From: Anaeroglomus sp964630775
GTDB taxonomy: Bacteria > Planctomycetota > Phycisphaerae > Sedimentisphaerales > Anaerohalosphaeraceae
Assembly: GCA_964630775.1 (NCBI GenBank)
Contig: CAZVYY010000022.1
Span: forward strand, 1-64,000
Direction: 5' to 3'
Length of the DNA: 64,000 bases
Below are positions 16,767-25,279 of this stretch, piece by piece. Within the stretch, counting starts at the first letter, position 1. Every line of letters starts with the position of its first letter. The position numbers were made by a program, and so were the translations under genes. The notes beneath the pieces were generated by a model. That model worked only from the letters and a program-made list of their open reading frames with translations. It was not told the origin of the DNA and did no database searches.

Positions 16767-17633
16767 ATGAGCAGGACCGAAAATAAAACTGGTTTTACCC
16801 TCATCGAGTTGCTCGTTGTGATCGCTATCATTGCTTTACTTCTGGGGATTTTGACGCCTGCCCTGAATAAGGCAAAGATTGCCGCACAAACTCTGATCTG
16901 TTCTACCAACCTGAAAAACTACGGCCCTGCCCTGCAAATGTACGCATCAGACAATAAAGACAAGGCTCCGTTTATGGTCTCCTGGCTTTTCAGGCAGGAC
17001 ACCATTGCCAACGCCCCGGCTATGACCAAAGGGTGCATGTGGCACAATAACAGAGACAAGCCGGATGGCTCCTTGTGGCCCTACCTGTCGAATGACGACG
17101 TGCATTTATGCCCTGTGTTTAAAGCGAACGCCATTCATGCCGGCAAAGAAGGATGTCCAAGTGCCTCTGTTCATTCGATGCTCACCCCCTTCGGTCCGAC
17201 CTACAGCTATTCGATGAACTGGTTTCTTGGTTTCGACTGGGAATCGCTTGAGAAAGTCGGCAACACGGAAATGTTTGCCCGTGAAATATCGATGAAGCTA
17301 TCCCGCGTGAGAAGTCCGGGCCAGTGTTTTTCTTTCTCGGAAGAGAACCTCTGGCCGATTGAGCACCGGGAGGGAGACCGGGAAAAAGTGTATTGCGTAA
17401 ACGTCTTGAATGACAACGCCCTCTGGATGAACGCCAATAAATCCAAGCCAACGGGGGCAACCGATAACTTTGCAACGTATCATGGTGTTAATGCCGCCAG
17501 ACGCAACGAAGGCAAAGCCAATGTAATTTTTGTGGATGGCCATGTAGAGTTGATTTTGGGAGAGGCCGGCCGGGATGCATATCTGAAGTTTGCCAAACCT
17601 TATCCCGGGCATGAAAATATGAATGTCTGGTAA
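16767..17633 (+). CDS. Pseudopilin-like protein with prepilin N-terminal methylation motif
   Basis: 288-residue protein beginning with a type IV prepilin/type II pseudopilin leader: polar MSRTENKTG, then FTLIELLVVIAIIALLLGI as cleavage site and membrane helix. The rest is the globular domain common in Planctomycetota, ending in the H..G..N..F.DGHVE block (YHGVNAARR ... NVIFVDGHVELILGE). The start at 16767 is set by GAGGAG six bases upstream; earlier in-frame ATGs would precede the predicted promoter start. It is first in a same-strand group with a LamG protein and a PEP-CTERM protein and may help display or export them, which is inference. Confidence 0.85.
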   Translation: MSRTENKTGFTLIELLVVIAIIALLLGILTPALNKAKIAAQTLICSTNLKNYGPALQMYASDNKDKAPFMVSWLFRQDTIANAPAMTKGCMWHNNRDKPDGSLWPYLSNDDVHLCPVFKANAIHAGKEGCPSASVHSMLTPFGPTYSYSMNWFLGFDWESLEKVGNTEMFAREISMKLSRVRSPGQCFSFSEENLWPIEHREGDREKVYCVNVLNDNALWMNANKSKPTGATDNFATYHGVNAARRNEGKANVIFVDGHVELILGEAGRDAYLKFAKPYPGHENMNVW

Positions 17634-17717
17634 TTGCGGATACGATCTCTTTGATTTATGGTGGATAAACAACAACAGGTCTGATTTTGTCGATGTAAAT
17701 TATACGGAGGTTTTGTG

Positions 17718-20700
17718 ATGACAAAGAAACATCTGACGGTATATGCAATATTGCTGCTGACTGTGCCGATGGCAGCGGCTGATCTGGCCGGTTATTGGGC
17801 ATTCGATGAAGGCAGCGGCATGACCGTTGCGGATTCTTCAGGCAACGGGAAAAACGGCGTTCTTCATTCCGCCAATAAAGCCAATTATCCCCAGTGGACT
17901 ACAGGTCATAATGGCACCGGAAGTGCTCTTCGTTTCAATTCCAATACCGTCAGCAGTGCCAACAGCAACCGTGTGGTTATTGATCCCAATACACTTGCAA
18001 CGGACCCAAATCAGCCGGGCCTGACCAATCTGGGGAAAGCCTTTACCATCAGTATGTGGGTACGCAGAGACGCAGTGGATTATTTCAATAACCTGTATCC
18101 CAATCTGGTGTTTACCACGGCCTATAATGTCCAACTGGCTTTGGATCCGAGTGCCGTATCCACCAGTCCGGATGCTTATGACTACCTTGGCTGGACGGGT
18201 GTCAGCGGCAATCGCATCCCGCTGGGCACGGAAACGGTCGCCCAGAAAACACTGGGTACCTGGTACCATCTGGCAGTCACTTGTGACGGGGAATCCATCA
18301 AAAAATATGTTAATGGGAGCGAAATTGAGTCAGTCAGTATCCCGGGCGTCGAGATGCCTTTGGCGACCGCCAATTTTGTAATCGGTTCACGGCTGGACAA
18401 TACATCCTATTTCACGGGCGCCCTGGATGATGTAGCCGTCTGGGCCAACAGTTATCTGCCTGCCGGTGAAGTCGTTAAACTGGCAAATGGAACCGCTACT
18501 CCCCTGACGGTTGTGGACTCGGGCGGAATTACACCTGTAAATTATTATCTCGAAACAGCCTTATATACTTCTGGTACCATTGCAGCGCTGAATCCGGACG
18601 GGATTCAGATGATGAATATTGTCAACAATCAGGTTGTGTATAATGAGCATTGGATATTCTCTCAGCCCGGCAGCAGGCTTGATATTCGGCCTTTTGCCTG
18701 GAAAGTAAAAGATGAAGCAGATTACAGTGATGCGTCCGTAAATATTTCGCGCTATGGGGTAGAATGGGTGGACCAGTCCTGGAATGGTCGGGAACCTGAT
18801 ATGGCCGTAATCGCAGCTTATATTACTCCCGGTTTGATTTATGGACAAGAGAATGCCTGGTATCAAATTTACAACCCGGGAGGTTATTCCTGGGAAGATA
18901 AGCCCTATTTCAGGACCAATATTCGCGTGGCCGCCGTAAATTCAAATGGCGCCAGCGTTCGAGTTACAGTTTATACGCGTTCCTCGGATGCAATCCCGGA
19001 TCCCAATAACCATAGCACATTGCTGACATTTCTGGGTGAAGTGGAATGCCCACTGGATGCCGGGGATCGTGTTTGGCAGCATTACGAATTTACGCTTCCC
19101 AAACCCATCAACTCTTCGATTACTCCGCTATGGTTTGAAATGGCCATTGTGGGAGGGACAGAGGATACGATTCTTTACATTGATAACTTCAGAACCGTAT
19201 CCGACCGTTATGCCACTTTCAAAGGAACTGACCTGAATCATGATTCTATTATCGGGGAACCAGATCTTGATTCGCTGGCCTCAAACTGGCTGGATTCCGT
19301 CAATACGACACTGGTGGATCCACGAAGCGGAGGCATGCTCTCAAATGCTGATTTTTCAAACGATCTTGCCAAAGTCATCACGCCTGGCACTTATCAGGCA
19401 ACGAATCCAACAGGCTGGACATTTACCGGGACCGGCAATTACGGCGTCTGGAATACATTTAAGCATGGCAGGACCGGATGGCATTATACCCACACCATGA
19501 ACAATCCGGCAGGAGGCAATGTGTCCGCTTATACGCGAGATATGGTTTCCGCAGCGTCTCTGGGATTATATGCAGAAGATCCCAACGGCACTCTGGAACA
19601 AACTGCATCTGCCCCGGCGGTTGCCGGACAGACTTATTATGCAATGGGCTATGTGACAGCAGGCGGCGCATCGGGCAGCCTTGAGCTGGACGAATGGTAT
19701 GGCTGGAAAGATACCGCGACTATGGAGATTCTTGTCGATGATGCAGTGAAGGCATCATTTTCGCGTAAACTATCCAGAAGCATCTGGCGACCACTTTATG
19801 GAACCTATACGGCGACTCCAGCCGACGCCGGCAAGTTGATCAAGATCAGGTTCTCGTATGCCAATACATACACGGATTACTATAATCAGTCCGGCATTCT
19901 GTTTGTGGGTAATGCTTATCTGGGCACAACCGTTCCCAATGAGTGGCCCGAAAAACGTTCAAACCAGCTTGTCAACGGCGGTTTTGAAGATTTATCGGCC
20001 GTTCAGAGTTATGATGCGATTTATTCCACAAATTATTATAAATCGTTGACAACCTCAGATAATGCAGGTGCATGGTTTGTCAGCGGTATGCCGAATATTG
20101 TTCCGAACTGGATTTATGAAGTCCAAGCCGGTTATAACTTCGCCAATCAAGGGGGCATATTCAGTTCCGGTTATTACGCTTCGCCGGTACCCACCCCGGG
20201 CCTTCATGACATAGTCTTGTACGGCAGCGGCACCATGGTTTATGGCCAGATTTCGGGACCTCTGATTCCGGGAACCACCTATTATCTCGATATGGCCTGC
20301 GGTGTGTTGGTTGAGCCGCAGACATGGGGTCTGGTGACGGCAGCATGGACGAATCCAGTCCTCCATATCGAATTATGGCGTATCCCGGCAGGTGTGACCA
20401 GCCCGTCTGTGATTCATGCCGGCGTAACCGGCGGCCAGGCTGGTTATGTCAAAATCGCCAGCGCGGACGTTGCTTCCACCGGCGATATCAAAAATGCCGC
20501 GAATAAATGGCAGATCGTCGGGACGTCGTACACGGCCACGGCGGCTGATACCAATGTGTATGTGAGAATTTATGGTACCAACCCGATTACTTCTCCCAAA
20601 GGAACCCCTTCCTTTGTGTTCAGTGATGTTTATCTTTCGCCAGAAAAAAGAGTTGTTGCGGGCGATTCGCTGCTGAACAATATTTCTTCCGGGGCCGGGG

Positions 20701-20852
20701 TGGAGGCATTAGGACCCTATAACTGCCATCAGGCGTTATTAATGGGATATACGGCGCCTGCTAACGGCGACATTAACGGCGATTGTATCGTAAATCTCGA
20801 TGATTTTGCGCTGATAGCCGGCGAATGGCTTGAAGTGGGAATTGCATTTTAA
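17718..20852 (+). CDS. Large secreted LamG-domain protein with two dockerin-like segments
   Basis: 1044-residue exported protein. After a signal peptide (to about residue 22, MAAADLAGYW) comes a LamG/concanavalin-like jellyroll (about 25-255), then beta-rich regions. A dockerin-like repeat lies near 505-530 (FKGTDLNHDSIIGEPDLDSL), two further beta-sandwich carbohydrate-binding-like domains at about 540-745 and 755-985, and a terminal dockerin-like repeat (NGDINGDCIVNLDDFALIAG). The start is ATG 17718, seven bases after GGAGG; a GTG three bases earlier is possible. It may bind extracellular polysaccharide and present enzymes. No catalytic motif was seen. Confidence 0.8.
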   Translation: MTKKHLTVYAILLLTVPMAAADLAGYWAFDEGSGMTVADSSGNGKNGVLHSANKANYPQWTTGHNGTGSALRFNSNTVSSANSNRVVIDPNTLATDPNQPGLTNLGKAFTISMWVRRDAVDYFNNLYPNLVFTTAYNVQLALDPSAVSTSPDAYDYLGWTGVSGNRIPLGTETVAQKTLGTWYHLAVTCDGESIKKYVNGSEIESVSIPGVEMPLATANFVIGSRLDNTSYFTGALDDVAVWANSYLPAGEVVKLANGTATPLTVVDSGGITPVNYYLETALYTSGTIAALNPDGIQMMNIVNNQVVYNEHWIFSQPGSRLDIRPFAWKVKDEADYSDASVNISRYGVEWVDQSWNGREPDMAVIAAYITPGLIYGQENAWYQIYNPGGYSWEDKPYFRTNIRVAAVNSNGASVRVTVYTRSSDAIPDPNNHSTLLTFLGEVECPLDAGDRVWQHYEFTLPKPINSSITPLWFEMAIVGGTEDTILYIDNFRTVSDRYATFKGTDLNHDSIIGEPDLDSLASNWLDSVNTTLVDPRSGGMLSNADFSNDLAKVITPGTYQATNPTGWTFTGTGNYGVWNTFKHGRTGWHYTHTMNNPAGGNVSAYTRDMVSAASLGLYAEDPNGTLEQTASAPAVAGQTYYAMGYVTAGGASGSLELDEWYGWKDTATMEILVDDAVKASFSRKLSRSIWRPLYGTYTATPADAGKLIKIRFSYANTYTDYYNQSGILFVGNAYLGTTVPNEWPEKRSNQLVNGGFEDLSAVQSYDAIYSTNYYKSLTTSDNAGAWFVSGMPNIVPNWIYEVQAGYNFANQGGIFSSGYYASPVPTPGLHDIVLYGSGTMVYGQISGPLIPGTTYYLDMACGVLVEPQTWGLVTAAWTNPVLHIELWRIPAGVTSPSVIHAGVTGGQAGYVKIASADVASTGDIKNAANKWQIVGTSYTATAADTNVYVRIYGTNPITSPKGTPSFVFSDVYLSPEKRVVAGDSLLNNISSGAGVEALGPYNCHQALLMGYTAPANGDINGDCIVNLDDFALIAGEWLEVGIAF

Positions 20853-20977
20853 AAGCAGATGGATTACAGTGTAAATATGGCCGGATGTTCTCTGAAAGGA
20901 TGCAGCAGGTTTGGTAATAACCGGAAAATCCTGTGAGTTTTCCTGGAAAAATATTAACATTTTATGGAGGTAAGGCG

Positions 20978-21832
20978 ATGAAGAAGAATTGTGTGGTATT
21001 AGCCGGATGTGTTTTGGTTATGGCCGGGATAGCCTCAGCCGCTGGATATGTGCCGGCCGGCGTAACAGGTCTGTGGCGTTTTCAAGACAGTGCCAACAAA
21101 CTGTCAGCAACACTCGGTACCGACCTTGTAACCAGCAATCCGGATAACAGCGGTTGGTTCTCCGGCCCCTGGACCATGATCGGAATTCCATCCAATGCCG
21201 GTCTCTACGCAGACGGCGGGTGTGTTCAGGAACGGAGTTGGGATTATCTGACATGCTATCATGGTATTGGTGGTGCCAATGGCGGCGGCAACTATATTAA
21301 TGAATACACTGTTGCTATCGACTATTGCCAGACTTCGAACGGTGCAGGCGGCTGGAATAGTCTGTTTCAAACCGCATGGAACGGTAATGCCAATGATGGG
21401 GATTTGTGGATAGATGCTTCAGCGGGAATGTCTTCGGCTAAAATTGGTGTCGGTGCTGTGGGCTATTCATCCATGACCTTTGATTCGTCCAAATGGCACC
21501 GAATCGTATTGTCCGTGGACAATGGCAGCTTTTTCCGCGCTTATGTTGACGGCGTCCTGTTCCTGGATGGTGCTGGCCAGTCTATCGATGGCAGATTTTC
21601 TTTGGAATTGGATCGCTTTAATCTTTTCGCAGATGATAGCTGGGAAGATGGATGGGGACTGGTTGGTACAGTTGCAACATGGGGACGTGCTTTGTCAACA
21701 GCCGAAATCGCTCAGATGGGCGGCTGGATTGGCGGTGCCTCAATGCCGACCGAACTGATTTTTGTACCGGAGCCCGCTACCATGGCTCTGCTTGGGCTGG
21801 GTGCCCTGGTCGGACTTCGCCGGAAAAAATAA
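20978..21832 (+). CDS. LamG-type protein with PEP-CTERM sorting signal
   Basis: 284-residue exported protein with a signal peptide (MKKNCVVLAGCVLVMAGIASA), one LamG-like jellyroll (about 25-255) and a classic PEP-CTERM tail: VPEPATMALLGLGALVG then a basic RRKK end. It should be processed by an exosortase system, not encoded in this window. The start follows GGAGGTAAGGCG. It lies downstream of the 1044-residue LamG gene on the same strand and is closed by a strong terminator. Confidence 0.88.
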   Translation: MKKNCVVLAGCVLVMAGIASAAGYVPAGVTGLWRFQDSANKLSATLGTDLVTSNPDNSGWFSGPWTMIGIPSNAGLYADGGCVQERSWDYLTCYHGIGGANGGGNYINEYTVAIDYCQTSNGAGGWNSLFQTAWNGNANDGDLWIDASAGMSSAKIGVGAVGYSSMTFDSSKWHRIVLSVDNGSFFRAYVDGVLFLDGAGQSIDGRFSLELDRFNLFADDSWEDGWGLVGTVATWGRALSTAEIAQMGGWIGGASMPTELIFVPEPATMALLGLGALVGLRRKK

Positions 21833-21858
21833 AACAACACTACCATATTTGACACCTG

Positions 21859-21893
21859 GCGATGGTTCTGTCAGCAGGACCATCGCTTTTTTT
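21859..21893 (+). terminator. Rho-independent terminator
   Basis: A 12-bp stem (GCGATGGTTCTG paired with CAGGACCATCGC, one G-T wobble) with a TCAG loop is followed by seven T. It separates the LamG/PEP-CTERM group from the GH172 operon. Confidence 0.9.
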
Positions 21894-21948
21894 ATGCCCA
21901 CAACACGACACCGGCTGAGAAATCATTTGAAATTAATGCGTTTTCATA

Positions 21949-21976
21949 TTGCACAATGGTTTGTGTGTGATATTAT
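21949..21976 (+). promoter_or_regulatory. Promoter of the GH172 operon with overlapping operator candidate
   Basis: A -35 TTGCAC (21949-21954) and -10 TATTAT (21971-21976), 16 bases apart, are overlapped by TGCACAAT-GG-TTTGTGTG (21950-21967). This site agrees with the palindrome at 16635-16652 at 13 of 16 half-site positions and has the same two-base centre. Binding there would block RNA polymerase. Confidence 0.5.
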
Positions 21977-22105
21977 GCCACATTGTTTGAGCAGGGATTA
22001 CAATCTTGAAATCTCAAACAAGAACGCGTATGATAGTCCGTAATCTGCATCGAGCCATAAAAAACGCTGCCGCGGTACCAACAACACTTTTGCAAGGAGA
22101 GTAAA

Positions 22106-23215
22106 ATGGCTGGCCAGTCCGTCAAATGGATTTTGTTAAGTATTGCGTGTTTTGCCCTGGGATGTTCAACTTCTTTATATGGCGATCCCGCCGACACGCC
22201 TTATCTGGTAAATATCCCCATCGAGTCTCGCTCCATTACCTTTGAGAATCCAACGGGCGAAAAAGGCAAAGGCGGTACCGCAGCCAGCAAAATTGGTGTG
22301 GGCCGCAAAGGTGCCGCCCTTAAAAATCTCAATCCCGGCCAGATCGTTACCCTGTGTGACATCCAAGGTCCAGGCATCATCCGCCGGATGTGGGTGACAC
22401 TGCCGGCCAAAAAAGAAAATCTGCTGGGCTTTGTTGTCCGGGGATACTGGGATAATCAAACCACCCCATCCATCGAGGCTCCCATCGGCAATTTCTTCGG
22501 CGCCGCCCACGGCATTGCCAAAGCCTATCAGTCTGCCGTGCACTCCATGACCGATACCGCGGGCATGTCGATCTTTCTGCCAATGCCGTTTACACGTCAT
22601 GCAAAATTTACGGTCACTAATGAAGGCACTGAAATAGATGTGCCTTTCTATTATCAGATAGATTTGACCCTGAATGACCAATTGCCCTCTGATGTAGGCC
22701 GGCTGCACGTCTTATACCACCGGGAAAATCCCACCACCCTCGGCGTGGATTTCACCATCCTGCCCAAGCGGACCGGTATGGGCCGATTTGCCGGCTGTGT
22801 CATCGGCATCAACAATGCCGACCATAAATGGTGGGGTGAAGGCGAATTCAAGGCATATCTCGACGGCGACGAAGAGTTTCCTACTATTTGCGGCACCGGC
22901 ACAGAAGATTATATCGGCCAGGCCTGGGGATTTCACGAGAATGCCTATCTTTATGGCGGTGTCAGTCTTCGCAAAGACTGGCTCTGGACGCTCTACCGCT
23001 GGCATCTGAAAGACCCTATTTACTGGAAAAAGGATATCCGTATTACTCTTCAGCAGATTGGCGCCGGAGATGAGGGCGGCGGCGGATATTACAATAAACA
23101 GGAAGATGTCAATGTTGCGGCGTTCTGGTATGAACCGATCCCCAGTGCCCCCCTGCCTCCCTTAGCCCCTTATGCCCAGCGCATTGCTGACGGATATATC
23201 CCGGCAACCAAATGA
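22106..23215 (+). CDS. GH172-family (DUF2961) protein, lipoprotein
   Basis: 369-residue DUF2961 protein, now glycoside hydrolase family GH172. Characterised members act on alpha-furanosides (difructose dianhydride I; exo-alpha-D-arabinofuranosides). The family blocks are present: GPGIIRRMWVT (about 90-100), an acidic GEGEFKAYLDGD segment and GTGTEDYIGQAW, the last two supplying the expected catalytic glutamates. The N-terminus ends in a lipobox (FALGC, Cys20), so it is probably membrane-anchored facing the periplasm or outside. AAGGAG precedes the ATG. It is first of a three-gene operon with a longer paralog and the 1814-residue fusion. GH172 enzymes form oligomers, so a joint assembly with the next protein is possible. 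Confidence 0.85.
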   Translation: MAGQSVKWILLSIACFALGCSTSLYGDPADTPYLVNIPIESRSITFENPTGEKGKGGTAASKIGVGRKGAALKNLNPGQIVTLCDIQGPGIIRRMWVTLPAKKENLLGFVVRGYWDNQTTPSIEAPIGNFFGAAHGIAKAYQSAVHSMTDTAGMSIFLPMPFTRHAKFTVTNEGTEIDVPFYYQIDLTLNDQLPSDVGRLHVLYHRENPTTLGVDFTILPKRTGMGRFAGCVIGINNADHKWWGEGEFKAYLDGDEEFPTICGTGTEDYIGQAWGFHENAYLYGGVSLRKDWLWTLYRWHLKDPIYWKKDIRITLQQIGAGDEGGGGYYNKQEDVNVAAFWYEPIPSAPLPPLAPYAQRIADGYIPATK

Positions 23216-23236
23216 ATCCAGACCAAGGAGAAAAAC

Positions 23237-25267
23237 ATGAACAGACATACAGCGGTAACGGCCATTCTTACACTTTGGGCCATCGTTTCAGTGGCCCAGG
23301 CGGCACAGGAATTGACTTATATCGATATCATCAATCGCCTGACCGATCTTGAACGGATATCCACGCTGCCGGATGAAGGCGAAGTGTGCAAAATGTGGTC
23401 CAGCTATGACCGCAAAAGTCATTATGACGAAAAAACAGGCAAATACGTCAATTGGGATTCCAACGGAGATGGCTTCGGAGGAGACGGGTTCATCCGTCAG
23501 GAAAACGGCAAGCTCGTTCTGGCCGAAATGGAAGGCCCCGGCTGCATCTGGCGTATCTGGTCTGCAACGCCTCAACAGGGCCACGTCCGAATCTATCTGG
23601 ATGGTTCCGATACACCAACCGTGGATCTGCCGTTTGCGGACTATTTCAACCGAACTCAGCCGCCGTTCGACCGCCCGGCTCTGGTATATATCGCAGCCAG
23701 TGGCAAAAACAACTTCGTCCCTATTCCCTTCCGGAAATCCTGTAAAATCATCGCCGATAAAAATTATGGCGAATTCCATCAGTTTACCTATACCCTGTAT
23801 CCCAAAGATACTGTGGTGCCGACATTCAAGATGAATCTGTCCGCCGATGAATCCGCCGCACTGGATAAAGCGGATCAAATGCTGGGCAATCTCGGCCCCG
23901 ATTTTGCCGCATCCCGATATCCTGATGCGGTCCATGAAAAGAAGAGCCTGACCATTGAACCCGGCAAAACAGAACGCATCATTACCATTAACGGTGCCCG
24001 TGCGATCACCTCTCTGAAACTGCGTCTGGACGGCATTCCCGATGATGTGGAACGCCAGCGGGAGTTAACCCGTCAACTGACTTTGAACATCACCTGGGAT
24101 GATCAGGGTTCTCCCGCCGTCTGGTGTCCCATCGGAGACTTCTTCGGGACTGCTCCGGGCATTAATTATTACCAATCCCTGCCGCTGGGAATGACCAAAG
24201 ACTGCTTCTACAGCAACTGGTTTATGCCGTTTGCCAAACAAGCCGTTATCGCCATTGCCAACGAAGGCTACGAAGCTCGAAAACTCGAACTGGAGGTAGC
24301 CCACACCGCTCTCGAAAAACCGGCCGACCAATACGCCCGTTTTCACGCCAAATGGCACCGCAACGTCTTCCTGCCCAAAGAACCTGAACGCTGGATTGAC
24401 TGGACCCTGCTGACCACACGGGGAAAGGGCCGCTTTGTCGGCGTTGAACTCCATATCTGGAATCCTCGCGGCGGCTGGTGGGGTGAAGGCGATGAAAAGT
24501 TTTTCGTCGATGGTGAGAAATTTCCCTCCAGCTTTGGGACCGGCTCGGAAGATTATTTCGGCTATGCCTGGAGTGATCCCGCCCTGTTCACCGCGGCCTA
24601 CCACAATCAAACCATCAGCGAAAACAACAAAGGCCATATTTCCAATAATCGCTGGCACATTGTGGACAATGTCCCGTTTCAGACCTCATTCGAAGGATAT
24701 ATCGAAAAATACTGGGCCGACACGCGCCCTACTCAGTACTCCTGTGTCGCCTACTGGTATCTCGACAGCAGCGGCAAAGACCCCTATACGCCCGTCGATA
24801 TATCCCAGCGTCTGGGTTATTACACCCAACTGACCTACCCGCTCGATATCGCCGGAATCCTTGTCCTTGAAAAACCCAACGGCCAGGTTGAGGCCCAGGG
24901 CATGGGCGGCTACAGGGCGGCCAGGTGGGTCAATGATGACCAGCTCTGGTGGACACCAACTAAAATCGGCGACAAACTCCTTCTGGCCATGGAAGCCCCC
25001 GAAGAGGGCAACTGGCGCATCCAGACCCGGCTGACCAAAGCCATTGATTACGGGATTGTTCAATTCTCGCTGGACGGCAAAAAAATCAGTGACCCCATCG
25101 ACCTGTTCAACAAAGATGCGGTCACCGCAACCGACGAAATCGACCTCGGTGTACACGCTCTGAAAAAGGGCCGGAATGTCCTGACCGTGGAAATCGTCGG
25201 AAGCAATCCCGCAGCGTATCAGCGTTATATGTTCGGAATGGATTATCTGAATCTCAAGAAACAATAA
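23237..25267 (+). CDS. GH172-family (DUF2961) secreted protein, long form
   Basis: 676-residue exported paralog of the preceding gene, with a signal peptide (1-22, SVAQA). The N-terminal part has GPGCIWRIWSA (about 100-110). The core has WWGEGDEKFFVDGEKFP and FGTGSEDYFGYAW (about 413-445), carrying the expected catalytic glutamates in the form closest to the GH172 consensus. The C-terminal 120 residues form an extra beta-sandwich (about 555-676) that the shorter paralog lacks. AAGGAG precedes the ATG, with 21 bases from the previous stop and 12 to the next start. Likely substrate class is alpha-furanosides; the exact linkage is not readable. Confidence 0.87.
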   Translation: MNRHTAVTAILTLWAIVSVAQAAQELTYIDIINRLTDLERISTLPDEGEVCKMWSSYDRKSHYDEKTGKYVNWDSNGDGFGGDGFIRQENGKLVLAEMEGPGCIWRIWSATPQQGHVRIYLDGSDTPTVDLPFADYFNRTQPPFDRPALVYIAASGKNNFVPIPFRKSCKIIADKNYGEFHQFTYTLYPKDTVVPTFKMNLSADESAALDKADQMLGNLGPDFAASRYPDAVHEKKSLTIEPGKTERIITINGARAITSLKLRLDGIPDDVERQRELTRQLTLNITWDDQGSPAVWCPIGDFFGTAPGINYYQSLPLGMTKDCFYSNWFMPFAKQAVIAIANEGYEARKLELEVAHTALEKPADQYARFHAKWHRNVFLPKEPERWIDWTLLTTRGKGRFVGVELHIWNPRGGWWGEGDEKFFVDGEKFPSSFGTGSEDYFGYAWSDPALFTAAYHNQTISENNKGHISNNRWHIVDNVPFQTSFEGYIEKYWADTRPTQYSCVAYWYLDSSGKDPYTPVDISQRLGYYTQLTYPLDIAGILVLEKPNGQVEAQGMGGYRAARWVNDDQLWWTPTKIGDKLLLAMEAPEEGNWRIQTRLTKAIDYGIVQFSLDGKKISDPIDLFNKDAVTATDEIDLGVHALKKGRNVLTVEIVGSNPAAYQRYMFGMDYLNLKKQ

Positions 25268-25279
25268 AGGGTATCAACC

